Shown piece by piece: positions 21,801-30,783 of a stretch of 64,000 nt of DNA. Both the position numbers and the translations under genes were made by a program. Source of the stretch: Bombyx mori (taxonomy: Eukaryota; Arthropoda; Insecta; Lepidoptera; Bombycidae); assembly GCF_030269925.1 (NCBI RefSeq), contig NC_085128.1, positions 8,434,501 to 8,498,500 on the forward strand, in the 5' to 3' direction. A model generated the notes under the pieces. It did no database searches and had not been told where the DNA came from. It was given only the letters and a program-made list of their open reading frames with translations. Position 1 is the first letter of the stretch. Each line of letters starts with the position of its first letter.

Positions 21801-24800
21801 CCACCCACCTTGAGATATGAGTTCTAAGGTCTCAGTACAGTTACAACGGCTGCCCCACTCTGCAAACCGAAACGCATTACATCTTCACTGCAGAAATATT
21901 GTAGGCAGGGTGGTCGTACCTACCCGTGCAGAATCACAAGAGGTCCTACCACCAGTAATTACGCAAATTATAATATTGCGTGTTTTTAATTTTTATTACA
22001 CGATGATATTCCTTCACCGTGAAAGTCAATCGTAAACATTTGTTAAGTACGTATTTCATGAGAAAAATTGGTACCCGCCTGGGATTCGAACACCGGTGCA
22101 TCGCTCAACACGAATGTACCAGACGTCTTCTTCTTTAGGCCACGACGACTAATATAACATGTAATTGTAATAATTTGCAGAAATTCAAAAAAACAATTCG
22201 GAGACACTGGCACTAATAACATTTACTGCTTATCTCTGCCACGTTACTTTGGAGAAGAAAACGACCCGCAACACGGAAGTCTTCTACTTATCGGTGGGAA
22301 ATTGATTGGTTTATATCTACAGGTAACTTTCCATTTTTATTCATACTATGCGAGTATGAAATCAATACAAAAATCTGTCTGTATATTAAAAATTAAAAAT
22401 AATATTATATATTGTTGAAAAGTCCAAGCTTTGGATCCATCCCATAGCTAGCTGGCTTCGATGAATGAGTTTGTATTTAAATTACTACTACGTAATTATC
22501 TCGTTGAAATGATATAAGCTAGAGATATATAAGAAGACTACATTAAACTGTCTACGTTTTACATTACGTTGTGTAATAAATACAATAATATTATACCATC
22601 ATTTTTCTTCACTTTTAGAACATAAATAAAATGAGTTGAAACAAAATTCCATCATTTATTCCCGGTCACCGTCCTCGTCGAACCCGTCGCTTGCGACGAA
22701 GGGCTCGACGAGCGAATTAACCCACAGACACAGCCCACTGAGTTTCTCGCCGGATCTTCTCAGTGGGTCGCGTTTCCGATCCGGTGGTAGATTCTGTGAA
22801 GCACTGCTCTTGCTAGGGTCATTGTTAGCAACTCTCCGGTTGAGCCCCGTGAGCTCACCTACAAACGTTTTTTTTTTTTTTTTTTTTTCTCAGGAGGAAA
22901 TCGCCGGACTTCCACCCTTCACTGGGGATGGAGGGCGGGGCATGTCGGAGTCGAACCGACTAAAACCTCCTGTCTCTCAACAACCAACGTCCAAACCTCG
23001 CATGAGACAAAACTCATGAAAAGGCAAGGGGGGGAAAGTGAAGCGTTTAGTGCGGAGCACATCTCTCCCATCACCCTCCCCCTCGGGACGCCGGACTGGC
23101 GGTCGTCGGCGCCACGACCACCAGCCCTCTCGGTCGGCAGGCTATCCGAAGCCCGCCTAGATGGCACCGGTTAGAATGGTCTATCCTACGGAATACCCCG
23201 CTGGGTCAGAACCAGCGTGGGTTGAGGATAGCCGGCCTTCCATCACCCGGATGCTCATGCATAAAACGCGTGCAGAGCAGCTTGCACGTCGTCTTCTTAG
23301 GCCCCCTTCGCCGGTCCCCAGGCCGACATGTGAGGGAGACCCGAAACACTTAGAGGGCCAGGGCTTGGGCGAGATCCGCCTCCCTGGCCCCCGCTCGACG
23401 GCGGCGGGCCTGTGCGTCTCTCACGCGCCCCGCCGCCTCCTTCTGCGAGATGGTGCACTCGCAGAAGTCGAGCATCGCCTTCCACGACTCGTCGTCACCG
23501 AGCATCGATGCCACAACACTCGGCAACGACAAGTCGTTTCCTATTTTTGCGACGAGGACACGGCGCCACCCCTCCCATGCGGGGCAGGCGACGAGCGTGT
23601 GCTCCGCCGTGTCCAAGTCGCAACCACAATGGTGGCACTCTGCCGTCGGCTCGGCTCCGATCCGGTGCAGGAACTCACCGAAGCAACCATGCCCAGTGAG
23701 CACCTGCGTGAGCCGGAAAGTGAGGCGTCCTCTGTCACGATTCACCCAGTTCACAAGAACCGGGCGAATCGCCTCGACGGTCCTACGACCAGCCGAAGGA
23801 TCGGCCAGCCGTCTGGACCATGACTCCAGCACGGACCGCCGAGATTGGGCCCTCCGCGCTCTGACCACACTGGGGCTGGGACGTGCCATGCCCCGGGCAC
23901 GAAGGTCAGCCCGCCACTGATAGTCAGTGGCGAGCGCCTCCGCCTCCAGGACCCAAGGCGGCGTCCCAGCCAGTACACACGCCGCCTCGAAGGAGATGGT
24001 GCGATAGCCACGGATGACCCTGACCGCGATGGTGCGTTGCGGCCGTTGCAGCAGCTTCGCTACCCCCACGGCCAGGGACTGGCCCCACACGGGCGCCCCG
24101 TATAGGGCCATTGATCGCACCACCCCCGTATAGAGACGGCGCGTCACCTGGTCAGGCCCCCCCACGTTGGGCAGAAGCCGGCTTAACGCGCCGGCCACCC
24201 CCAACAAACGAGGGACCAGGTTCTGAAAGTGAGCACGGAAGGTCCAACGACTGTCCAGAATGAGGCCGAGATACTTCAACTGCACCCCGACCTCGATACG
24301 GACGCCTCCAACCATGATATGGGCATCGACAGGTGGCACTCTCCGGGGCCTGTGGAACCACATGGCCTCGGATTTACTGAGCGCCACGTCGAGGCCCAAT
24401 CTCCTGATTTTGCCGACGACATGCGCCACCCCAGCGGTGGCAAGACGAGCAGACTCAGCAAAACTCCCCCCCCGGGCCACGACCAGCGTGTCGTCTGCGT
24501 AACAGATTACGCTTAGGCCCGGGAGGAGGGCACCCCTCAGTACCCAGTCATACCCGATATTCCACAAAAGGGGGCCAAGCACCGACCCCTGTGGAACACC
24601 GCGCACGACCGGGAACCTGTGTACGATCCCACCGTGTCCGGTACACGTGACCGATCTGTCCTCCAAGTAGGAACCCACCAGCCGGCGAAGGTAGAGAGGC
24701 ACTCCGTGTCTTTCCAGTGCCCCCCCTATCACGGACCAGGGCAGGGTGTTAAACGCATTGGCGATGTCGAGCGACACCGCCAAGGCCACCCCACCCCTGG

Positions 24801-27543
24801 AGACGGCTTCTTCCGAGAGAGCCCGTACGCGAAGGATCGCGTCCACCGTTGAGCGGCCCTCTCGAAAGCCATACTGCTCCGCCGACAGATCGGGTCCCAC
24901 CCCGACCAGATGCTGAATGATGCGGGCCGCCAGAATGCGTTCCAGCAGCTTGCCCACCTCATCCAGCAACACGATGGGACGGTACCCGGCGGCAGTATCC
25001 GCCGGGCGCCCCTCCTTTCTCAACAGCACGAGTCTGCCCGTCCTCCACGATGAAGGAAACCGTCCCGACTCGAGGCAGGAGTTGTAAAGCCTCAAGAGTC
25101 GGTCCCCCAGGGCACCAAGAGCCAAGGCCCAAACCCGGCCATGGACGCCGTCCGGGCCGGGCGCAGTGTCCTTCGCGCACATTTTACGCACGGCCACATG
25201 GAGCTCCGCCCCCGTTATGTGGGGCACCTCAGCAGGGGCGTCGCCGCCGTTTTCCGACGGGACGTCCATAGCGGGAGCGACAAATCCCTCCCGCTCCTGC
25301 GGGAACAGCGCCGAGACGATGTCCCGCAACTGCTGAGGCTGGAGACGCTCCGTGATTGGGGGGGCCCATGGGCGCATTTTATTGCGCACCATATGATAGG
25401 GTCGCCCCCACGGATCCTCATCCAGCGTCTCCAAGAGACCCTCCATGTGTTGGTTCTTGGCTCTTCTGATGGCCAGCTGCAAAGCCCTCTGCGCGACGCG
25501 AAATGTGCCGTACAGCCGGGCCTCCACCACCGCGAACGCAACCGGATCGTTGCGCCGCGGCAAGCGACGGCGGCGATGCCTGGCGCACTCGCGCCTCGCC
25601 CGAACGCACTCCACGCGGAGTTGCGCGATTTCGGGCGACCACCAGTACACCTGGCGATTGGGAGGCCGAGGGCTGATCCGGGGCATCGATACGTCGCAGA
25701 TGCGTCGCATCGTGTCCCGGAACCACCCCGCTTCGCACCTACAAACGTTAGGGCGAAGCTGAAATAGCCTTCTCAAGGCTATCAGCATAGGTAGGATAAA
25801 AAAAAAAACATTTATTCCAAGGGTAGTTCGTGCAAAACCACAAAGCTACTTAAATATTTATCTGAAGATTAAATTTATAATTATGAAAATAGAAAACCAA
25901 ATTTAATGTTCAGGCTAAATTAATTAGAAACATTCCTTTAATCTTTCATCCGTGGTAAGCTTTTCAACTATATCGTGGTGTATTTCAAGATTGTTAAGAG
26001 GTAGTATGCCACCAAACGTTAAAAAAAATGCTACACATTTTCAGGATATAGAATAGATTTGTATACTACTCAACTCGCTAAATGCATTTGAATGTTTACT
26101 TCATTTCGTTTAAATTCTAAGTCAAATAAATGAAGTGAATGTTAGATAATAAAATGCAATAAATGTAGTGCGTAAGTCTACGCACTATTCACATTATTCT
26201 ACATAAACTTTTAGCCAAAAAAATTATTAATGAATTTACGAAATAAAAGTGACAAGAACTCGACGTATATAATAAAAAAAATACATTTGCAAATTTTCAG
26301 CTTTTGTAAATTGAAACTAAAGTAGCTAGATTTTGTTGTAGCCCCATTTGATCCACATCATATGATAACATATTCAATGGCTAAATTCAAAGATACCGAG
26401 ACGGATTATGTAACAAAGTCGTTAGTAACTAGATTATGTTGCAGCTCCGTCTCGGATATATGTACATATTTGTAACTGCAGATTAATTAGTACTGAAATC
26501 GAAAGGGGACTGAGAATTTAGTTGAAGTAGATTCTCAAGTTAAACTAGATTTACCTCATCCATATTCTCATAAAAACTTTCTCGAAGATTTTTCTCCAAA
26601 ACAAGCAAGTCCTTATATTCAAATTCAAATTCAAAATCATTTATTTCAACTTAGATGTCAGTATAACACACTTGTTGAATGTCAAAATATAAATAACAAC
26701 GTTAACTCTACCACTACCTACTACCTCTATATATTTTGTAGCATGCCTAACAAGGTAATGCCGAATGGTAAATATACAATTTCATAGTCACTTCATCTCT
26801 CACGTCAAAAAGAAATAGTTAATGGTATCTTAACGCGATTTGTTTTAAGTAAAGCTGATAAGCTTTCACGAAAAAGTGATAAATAGGCACCAGCCAGCTT
26901 ATTTAATTATGCCTAAGTCACATGAAAATATAAGGAAAACAAATAGCAGATTGACTTAAATTAATATAAGTAGAATATTTAACTGTTAAGTGAGTGTAAG
27001 TTAAGCGTCGGAAATAGGAAATTCAAAATATGTATAAACGCAAGATCTAGCTGAAAAATTATAAAATATCAATGCCAAAATCTACAAAATAATCAAAGAT
27101 TAAAAGTAATAAACAATCAAACAAATGGCTTAAAAGAATTCTAGATTGAAATCAAGGTTTTTATCCAAATAGTCCTTCACAAGCGCTTTTGGACTATAAT
27201 GATTATACTACGGATTTGAAATTCAGTTTCACCATTCAGGAGAATCAGGAAGAAACTCAGTATTTGCCATTTCCTAAATATGAATATCCCATAAAATCAA
27301 TAAATCGAAAAATGTCTGCGTAGCGGAACTCTGGAAGATTTGTTGGTTCAAAATCAATAAAATAAAGACGTGGTTAAATCGTGAAACTGTTTTGTTTATT
27401 ATGGACTGTTTCTTTCATAGGAAGAGCGTCGTAGTTGGGGCGAACAATCAGCGCAGTACACCGGCACTTGGCGACTGGTCCCGTGGGTGCTCGACGTGGC
27501 ACGGGAGCCTGACGAGGCGGACAATTTCAACGTTGACATTTAA
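17620..27543 (+). CDS. secreted serine protease homologue, catalytically dead, with long N-terminal extension (six exons, 660 aa)
   Basis: Exons 17620-18882, 18987-19209, 20089-20218, 21083-21184, 22181-22322 and 27421-27543 join in phase with GT..AG introns to a stop TAA. I start at the ATG at 17620, not an in-frame TTG at 17602, because it begins a signal peptide (about res. 1-28, LLLFILTLFSVTNS core). Residues 29-400 have no Cys, many N-glycosylation sequons and Lys/Asn/Ser bias; I recognise no domain. From about 400 comes a chymotrypsin fold: YPFMAVYVY, SQHWLIASASC, IIHPKF, YNIGLIRV, AIGWG, GGKLIGLYL. Catalytic His is Ser439 (AAHC to SASC), Asp is Asn494, and the GDSGGP Ser is replaced (DPQHGSLL, His604). 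The IVGG activation site is DISF. It cannot cleave peptides; such homologues often act as cofactors or binding proteins. Convergent with the trypsin-like gene at 30667-57184. Confidence 0.87.
18987..19209 (+). CDS. protease homologue, exon 2
   Basis: Acceptor aatatag, donor ATTG/GTAAGT. It encodes YCDSASISQHWLIASASCL, where the catalytic-His loop is SASC with Cys42/Cys58 kept, and the IIHPKF strand. The acceptor sits beside an AT-rich tract with little pyrimidine. Confidence 0.88.
19417..19908 (-). pseudogene. antisense open frame with one internal stop, unknown
   Basis: Minus-strand frame from 19908 to 19417 gives about 160 codons with a single TAA at 19723-19725, inside intron 2 of the protease homologue. 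It contains LHRSCHRTKNPERMLLRF and YEAEGYEVLFVPYKTFVF, which look protein-like. I do not recognise a family. It could be a decayed transposon gene, a retrocopy or chance in AT-rich DNA. Confidence 0.3.
20089..20218 (+). CDS. protease homologue, exon 3
   Basis: Acceptor tatttcag, donor GATAG/GTAATA. It encodes LIRVINSMTSSCPDWGPISL and AIAIGWGLD; the GWG box is kept. The split Gly completes YNIG, where active family members have xDIA. Confidence 0.9.
20598..20725 (+). repeat. tRNA-derived SINE-like repeat
   Basis: A head ggtgacgcagtacttaacg and a B-box-like gaattcgattcctac recall pol III promoters; a diverged relative is at 45770-45870. It lies in intron 3 of the protease homologue. Confidence 0.45.
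21083..21184 (+). CDS. protease homologue, exon 4
   Basis: Acceptor attttag, donor ACAG/GTAAAA, 102 bases. It encodes KMPKQALSVYEALLYSNDCP, the strand leading to the Cys168-182 region of the fold. Confidence 0.85.
21760..22150 (-). mobile_element. Bm1 SINE, nearly full length
   Basis: Minus-strand copy from the tggtcactggaatccatag block to the head (accggtgcatcgc, then aggccacgacgac). Its head ends 30 bases before exon 5 of the protease homologue. Confidence 0.92.
22181..22322 (+). CDS. protease homologue, exon 5
   Basis: Acceptor atttgcag, donor CTACAG/GTAACT. It encodes IYCLSLPRYFGEENDPQHGS then LLLIGGKLIGLYLQ. This aligns to xGDSGGPLxxxGKLVGIxS, with the Ser195 position occupied by His. 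Confidence 0.9.
22640..22869 (+). repeat. repeat family X, left part, split by a retrotransposon
   Basis: Contains gacgaagggctcgacgagcg, cagtgggtcgcgtttccgat and gtagattctgtgaagcactg. The same family appears at 29750-29840, 36008-36315 (minus) and 56200-56395. The copy is interrupted after 22869 and resumes at 25750. Confidence 0.85.
22856..22869. repeat. 14-bp target-site duplication, left
   Basis: cacctacaaacgtt here is repeated exactly at 25736-25749, bracketing the R1-clade element. The uninterrupted family X copy at 36008-36315 has the related sequence once. Confidence 0.9.
22870..25735 (-). mobile_element. R1-clade non-LTR retrotransposon, 5'-truncated
   Basis: The element reads on the minus strand and ends in a poly(A) tail (T run 22868-22888 on the plus strand), with a 3' UTR of about 460 bases and a 14-bp target duplication. 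GC-rich unlike the host DNA. It lies in intron 5 of the protease homologue, antisense to the gene. The endonuclease part is missing, so it cannot move by itself; the open frame suggests a young insertion. Confidence 0.88.
23350..25788 (-). CDS. retrotransposon ORF2 remnant: reverse transcriptase plus CCHC zinc knuckle
   Basis: 812 codons are open, but about the first 18 (25788-25736) come from the flanking repeat, so the apparent start is accidental and the true ORF2 is 5'-truncated. It retains the reverse-transcriptase core: GFREGRST (about res. 307), SLDIANAFN (339), GVPQGSVLGPLLW (397), CYADDTLVV (429), YLGLILDSRW thumb, and a C-terminal CHHC...H...C knuckle (AECHHCGC, EHTLVAC). This arrangement fits the R1 clade. 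The enzyme would copy its own RNA at a nicked target; the nicking domain is absent here. Frames on the opposite strand are shadows. Confidence 0.88.
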   Translation of the reverse strand: MLIALRRLFQLRPNVCRCEAGWFRDTMRRICDVSMPRISPRPPNRQVYWWSPEIAQLRVECVRARRECARHRRRRLPRRNDPVAFAVVEARLYGTFRVAQRALQLAIRRAKNQHMEGLLETLDEDPWGRPYHMVRNKMRPWAPPITERLQPQQLRDIVSALFPQEREGFVAPAMDVPSENGGDAPAEVPHITGAELHVAVRKMCAKDTAPGPDGVHGRVWALALGALGDRLLRLYNSCLESGRFPSSWRTGRLVLLRKEGRPADTAAGYRPIVLLDEVGKLLERILAARIIQHLVGVGPDLSAEQYGFREGRSTVDAILRVRALSEEAVSRGGVALAVSLDIANAFNTLPWSVIGGALERHGVPLYLRRLVGSYLEDRSVTCTGHGGIVHRFPVVRGVPQGSVLGPLLWNIGYDWVLRGALLPGLSVICYADDTLVVARGGSFAESARLATAGVAHVVGKIRRLGLDVALSKSEAMWFHRPRRVPPVDAHIMVGGVRIEVGVQLKYLGLILDSRWTFRAHFQNLVPRLLGVAGALSRLLPNVGGPDQVTRRLYTGVVRSMALYGAPVWGQSLAVGVAKLLQRPQRTIAVRVIRGYRTISFEAACVLAGTPPWVLEAEALATDYQWRADLRARGMARPSPSVVRARRAQSRRSVLESWSRRLADPSAGRRTVEAIRPVLVNWVNRDRGRLTFRLTQVLTGHGCFGEFLHRIGAEPTAECHHCGCDLDTAEHTLVACPAWEGWRRVLVAKIGNDLSLPSVVASMLGDDESWKAMLDFCECTISQKEAAGRVRDAQARRRRAGAREADLAQALAL
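25736..25812 (+). repeat. repeat family X, right part, with target duplication and A tail
   Basis: Begins with the second cacctacaaacgtt (25736-25749), continues agggcgaagctgaaatagcc, ttctcaaggctatcagcata and ends in an A run. The minus-strand copy at 36008 shows the same junction unbroken. Confidence 0.85.
25813..27420. other. intron 5 remainder of the protease homologue
   Basis: AT-rich, no exon seen between exon 5 and exon 6. It contains the left copy of a direct duplication (26350-26813). Confidence 0.6.
26350..26813. repeat. direct duplication, copy A
   Basis: Shares tccacatcatat, ttcaaagataccga, gattaattagtactgaaat, ccaaaacaagc and aatgccgaatggta in the same order with 30306-30648. 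Copy A is split at 26620-26733 by a different repeat (caaattcaaattcaaaatca, tttatttcaactta). Confidence 0.8.
27421..27543 (+). CDS. protease homologue, exon 6 (last)
   Basis: Acceptor ctttcatag, phase 0. It encodes EERRSWGEQSAQYTGTW, RLVPWVLDVAREPDEADN and stops at TAA 27541. It is GC-rich compared with its surroundings. The WRLVPWVLDV strand stands where the C-terminal helix (VxxYxxWI) of the protease fold begins. The acidic tail is unusual. Confidence 0.85.
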   Translation, partial: EERRSWGEQSAQYTGTWRLVPWVLDVAREPDEADNFNVDI

Positions 27544-27739
27544 TTTCTGTCGCACCATTTTCCTCCGTAATTACACTCGACAAGTCGGCTCGATTTGCTT
27601 ACGTTAACAAAACGCAGCGTAGGCGTTTTTAATTCGTATACAATTTTTTGTAATTCCGTTTTTTGTTTTATTGTTTGAATTTGATTTTGAGCTTTTTCAA
27701 TATCATACCTTTTGTGAAACGTTTGTTTTTGTTTATTTA

Positions 27740-27745
27740 AATAAA
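27740..27745 (+). promoter_or_regulatory. possible polyadenylation signal of the protease homologue
   Basis: AATAAA about 200 bases after the stop, in an AT-rich 3' flank followed by T/G-rich sequence. Confidence 0.5.
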
Positions 27746-29749
27746 TTGTTTAAACAGAAATTTCATGTCTTTCTCATTTTCATGGTTGAGTGACCATTTT
27801 TGGTTTCTTCTTCTTCTCAGTCATGTCACTTTTGATAGAGTAGTCGTGATCGTTATGTAGTGTTGGAGGGGGCAAACTTGATGCATCTCACGATGTCCCG
27901 GCATCTTTAATTCTGGCTTCCGCTGACATCAATACTGTCATAGAATTTTAAATTTCGTTTCCCAGCAAAAGTGTAAAAGCTTTAATCCGTTTTAAGCTTT
28001 GAAATTGTATTGAAATCAATTTAATCTTAATTTACAATGCACTGACAAAATGAATTTTGTTTCAAAATTTGAGTAAATTATTATCTTCATAATAATTTCG
28101 ATTCTCAATTATTACATACTCCGTGGTCTACCACATAGGGCTCACGCGTTCAAACGATGACCCGTTATTCTGATTAAATTAACCTCACAATCGCTTATTG
28201 TTTTGCATATGGATTACGGTAACTGTTTACCATTTGGTGGGCTGGGCATTTATTTAAGCAGAACTGAAAAACCACGTACGTGCAAAATTCATTCATATAC
28301 CTGAAAAGCAAAGTAATCCAAGTCCGGAAAACGTGAAATCTGAAAACAAGAACAGGGTTCAAAGTAAAACTCTGTTTAAAAAACGTAGAGAGATTTTATT
28401 TGTCACGTATAATGTACATACATAGCTTAACATGCACAGAAACGATACAGATTTTGATGTGAAAAAGTAAATTTTGAAAATAAAAGAATAATAAATAATA
28501 TTTACATTTTTAACATCAATAATACGAAGCGTATTTATTAAGAGTGCGTTAATTTATTGCTACCTCCAAACGATTGGTATGTGATCAATGTATCAAGATA
28601 ACGGTCGCTACAGACTGCGCAGTCTTTATCGCCTGGGTACACTACCAGCAGGACTATCGGCATATGATGCCGTAACATGACACGGCAAAAGTGATTGTGA
28701 TACATTACGCATCATCAGTACTGAAATATCACGAGTCAATTGCAGCTTATGCTATAGGCGTTATTCTATGCTAACCAAGCATAAAAAGTTTACTTGCCAT
28801 TACTACCATCTTCTGAGTCGAAACGCAGAAGCAGTTAACGACTCCTTACTATAATACTAATGGACCGGAGAATGGTTGCTGATATCTTCACCATTAGGTG
28901 TTGCGTCTTAACTTTTATTAGCCTCGCTACTAGATGCCAAATGAATAACATGATGTATAATGCAGTGCAATACTGAAATGTAACTAATAAGTAAAAAGTA
29001 TGATACAGTACCTAGTGATAAATATTACACATAGTTTTTGGGAAAGCAACAAACTGTCTATCACACACTACCTATGTGACGTTTACAGGTTTTGTTCTAT
29101 TGCGGTCTTAATAGACACCGGACTATTAGTGTTGTGTACGGTAGAGAAAATGCTCTACAAAGTCGAATTTAACAAATTGTTTCTTTTCAAAGGTCGATAT
29201 GGAATATCTATCGCCGAGTACTGTAACAGTAAATGGAATGTAAATTTAAAGAGTAGTATTAAATTAGTTAAATGAATCGTGTTTATATAAATCGGAGACC
29301 GGAAATATATTCACAAACTTCTCAAACTGAACAAACACATCATCGATAAATACATATAAATAAAGGAATAGTTTCGATCCTTGAGGATGGTTGTGGGTGG
29401 GATTTATACACTCGTGTAACTCTACGAAATAGCTGTCGATAATCATCGATATCTTATACAGTGTCGAAATAGCTTTATATCAAATACGAAAGAAAATGAC
29501 AAAGCTTACAAGCCCAGCATTTCGACTTTATTATTCGTGTAAACTTTAAAGTTAGTTCCACACTAACCTCTTGGGTTTTAAAATGTAACTTCGTTTAAAG
29601 TATAAACATGCGTAAATAGAAAAAATCGATTTCAAACCACCAATAATTTATAATGCATTCCAAACGCAGTGTACAAACAGTCATCGACTAGACGTTATGT
29701 TTAGTGCCTTTCTAATATAATGTTATTGTTTACATTATCGTCCATTGGC
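27746..29749. other. tail-to-tail intergenic DNA
   Basis: No gene or clear repeat recognised. A plus-strand frame at 28986-29275 is open for 91 codons from a non-ATG context but has no recognisable domain. Confidence 0.5.
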
Positions 29750-29840
29750 GGTCGAGAATTGCTCTCGCCGGATTTTCTTATTTGGTCGCGATTCCGATCC
29801 GGTAGTAGATTTTGCGAAGCACTGCTCTTGCTAGAGCTAG
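29750..29840 (+). repeat. repeat family X fragment
   Basis: ctcgccggattttcttattt, gattccgatccggtagtag and gaagcactgctcttgctag match the family X middle. A Bm1 begins exactly where it stops. Confidence 0.75.
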
Positions 29841-30195
29841 TGAAATACGTACTTAACAAATGTTCACGATTTACTTCTACGGTGAAGGAATAACATCGTG
29901 TAATAAAAATGAAACCCGCAAAATTATAATTTGCATTATTACTTGTGGTAAGACCTCTTGTGAGTCCGCACGGGTAGGTACCACCACCCTACTTATTTCT
30001 GCTGTGAAGCAGTAATGTGTTTCGGTTTGAAGGGTGGGGCAGCTGTTATTACTATACTGAGACCTTAGAACTTATATCTCAAGGTGGGTGGCGGCATTTA
30101 CGTTGTAGATGTCTATGGGCTCCGATAACCGCTTAACACCAGGTGGGCTGTGAGTTCGTCCAACCGCATAAGCAATAAAAAAATTAAAAAAAAAA
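29841..30195 (+). mobile_element. Bm1 SINE, headless
   Basis: Starts at tgaaatacgtacttaac, runs through the body to agcaataaaaaaattaaaa. The tRNA-like head is missing. Confidence 0.92.
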
Positions 30196-30305
30196 CTTTA
30201 AGCGCTTGTAAACCACTTTCTCTGTGGAAAATGAGATTCTCAGCTGCCAATCGAATATCATCACTGCTATAGCATCAGTTACAATTTATAGATAAAATAG
30301 TGTTT

Positions 30306-30648
30306 TATCCACATCATATAATAGCATATTCTATGGCTATATTCAAAGATACCGACGCGGATTAGGTAACAAAGTCATTAGTAACAAGATTCTGTTGCAG
30401 CCTCGTCTCGGATAGGTATACGTATTTGTAACTAGAGATTAATTAGTACTGAAATGGAAATCGCACTGAGAATATTACGACCCCAAATTAAATTAGATAT
30501 AATATACATTTTCGTTAAAACTTTCCCGAATCTGAAACACTTAAACCAAAACAAGCGTGTCCTTAAATATTTTATAGTGTGCCTAATTAGGCAATGCCGA
30601 ATGGTGAGTATACCACTTCATAGTCACGTTATCTCTCAAAGCAAAAAG
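30306..30648. repeat. direct duplication, copy B
   Basis: Uninterrupted partner of 26350-26813. It ends 18 bases from the stop codon of the trypsin-like gene, so it forms the 3' untranslated or flanking region of that minus-strand gene. Confidence 0.8.
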
Positions 30649-30666
30649 ACTATCTTCAGATCGATT

Positions 30667-30783
30667 TCAATCGAAGTATTTGCTATTCATTACGTCTTTA
30701 ATCCAAGTGACGTAACCAGCAGTTCTCGTGTATATGCCGTACTTCCCACGCTTCCCGCATCCGTCTCCGAAACTGGTAATGCC
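30667..30783 (-). CDS. TSR trypsin-like protease, exon 11 (last)
   Basis: Acceptor atttacag, phase 0. It encodes [20 protein letters not shown] and [16 protein letters not shown], then TGA. This is the canonical C-terminal strand (GIxSWGxGCxxxxxPGxYTxVxxYxxWI) with Trp215 as Phe. Confidence 0.93.
   Translation of the reverse strand, partial: GITSFGDGCGKRGKYGIYTRTAGYVTWIKDVMNSKYFD

Noticed and set aside
23161..25767. Many long frames on both strands over the R1-clade element
   Set aside because: Shadows of a GC-rich reverse-transcriptase gene; only the minus-strand 23350-25788 frame carries the motifs.
28986..29275. Plus-strand 91-aa frame between the convergent genes
   Set aside because: No domain, no splice context and a composition typical of AT-rich noise.
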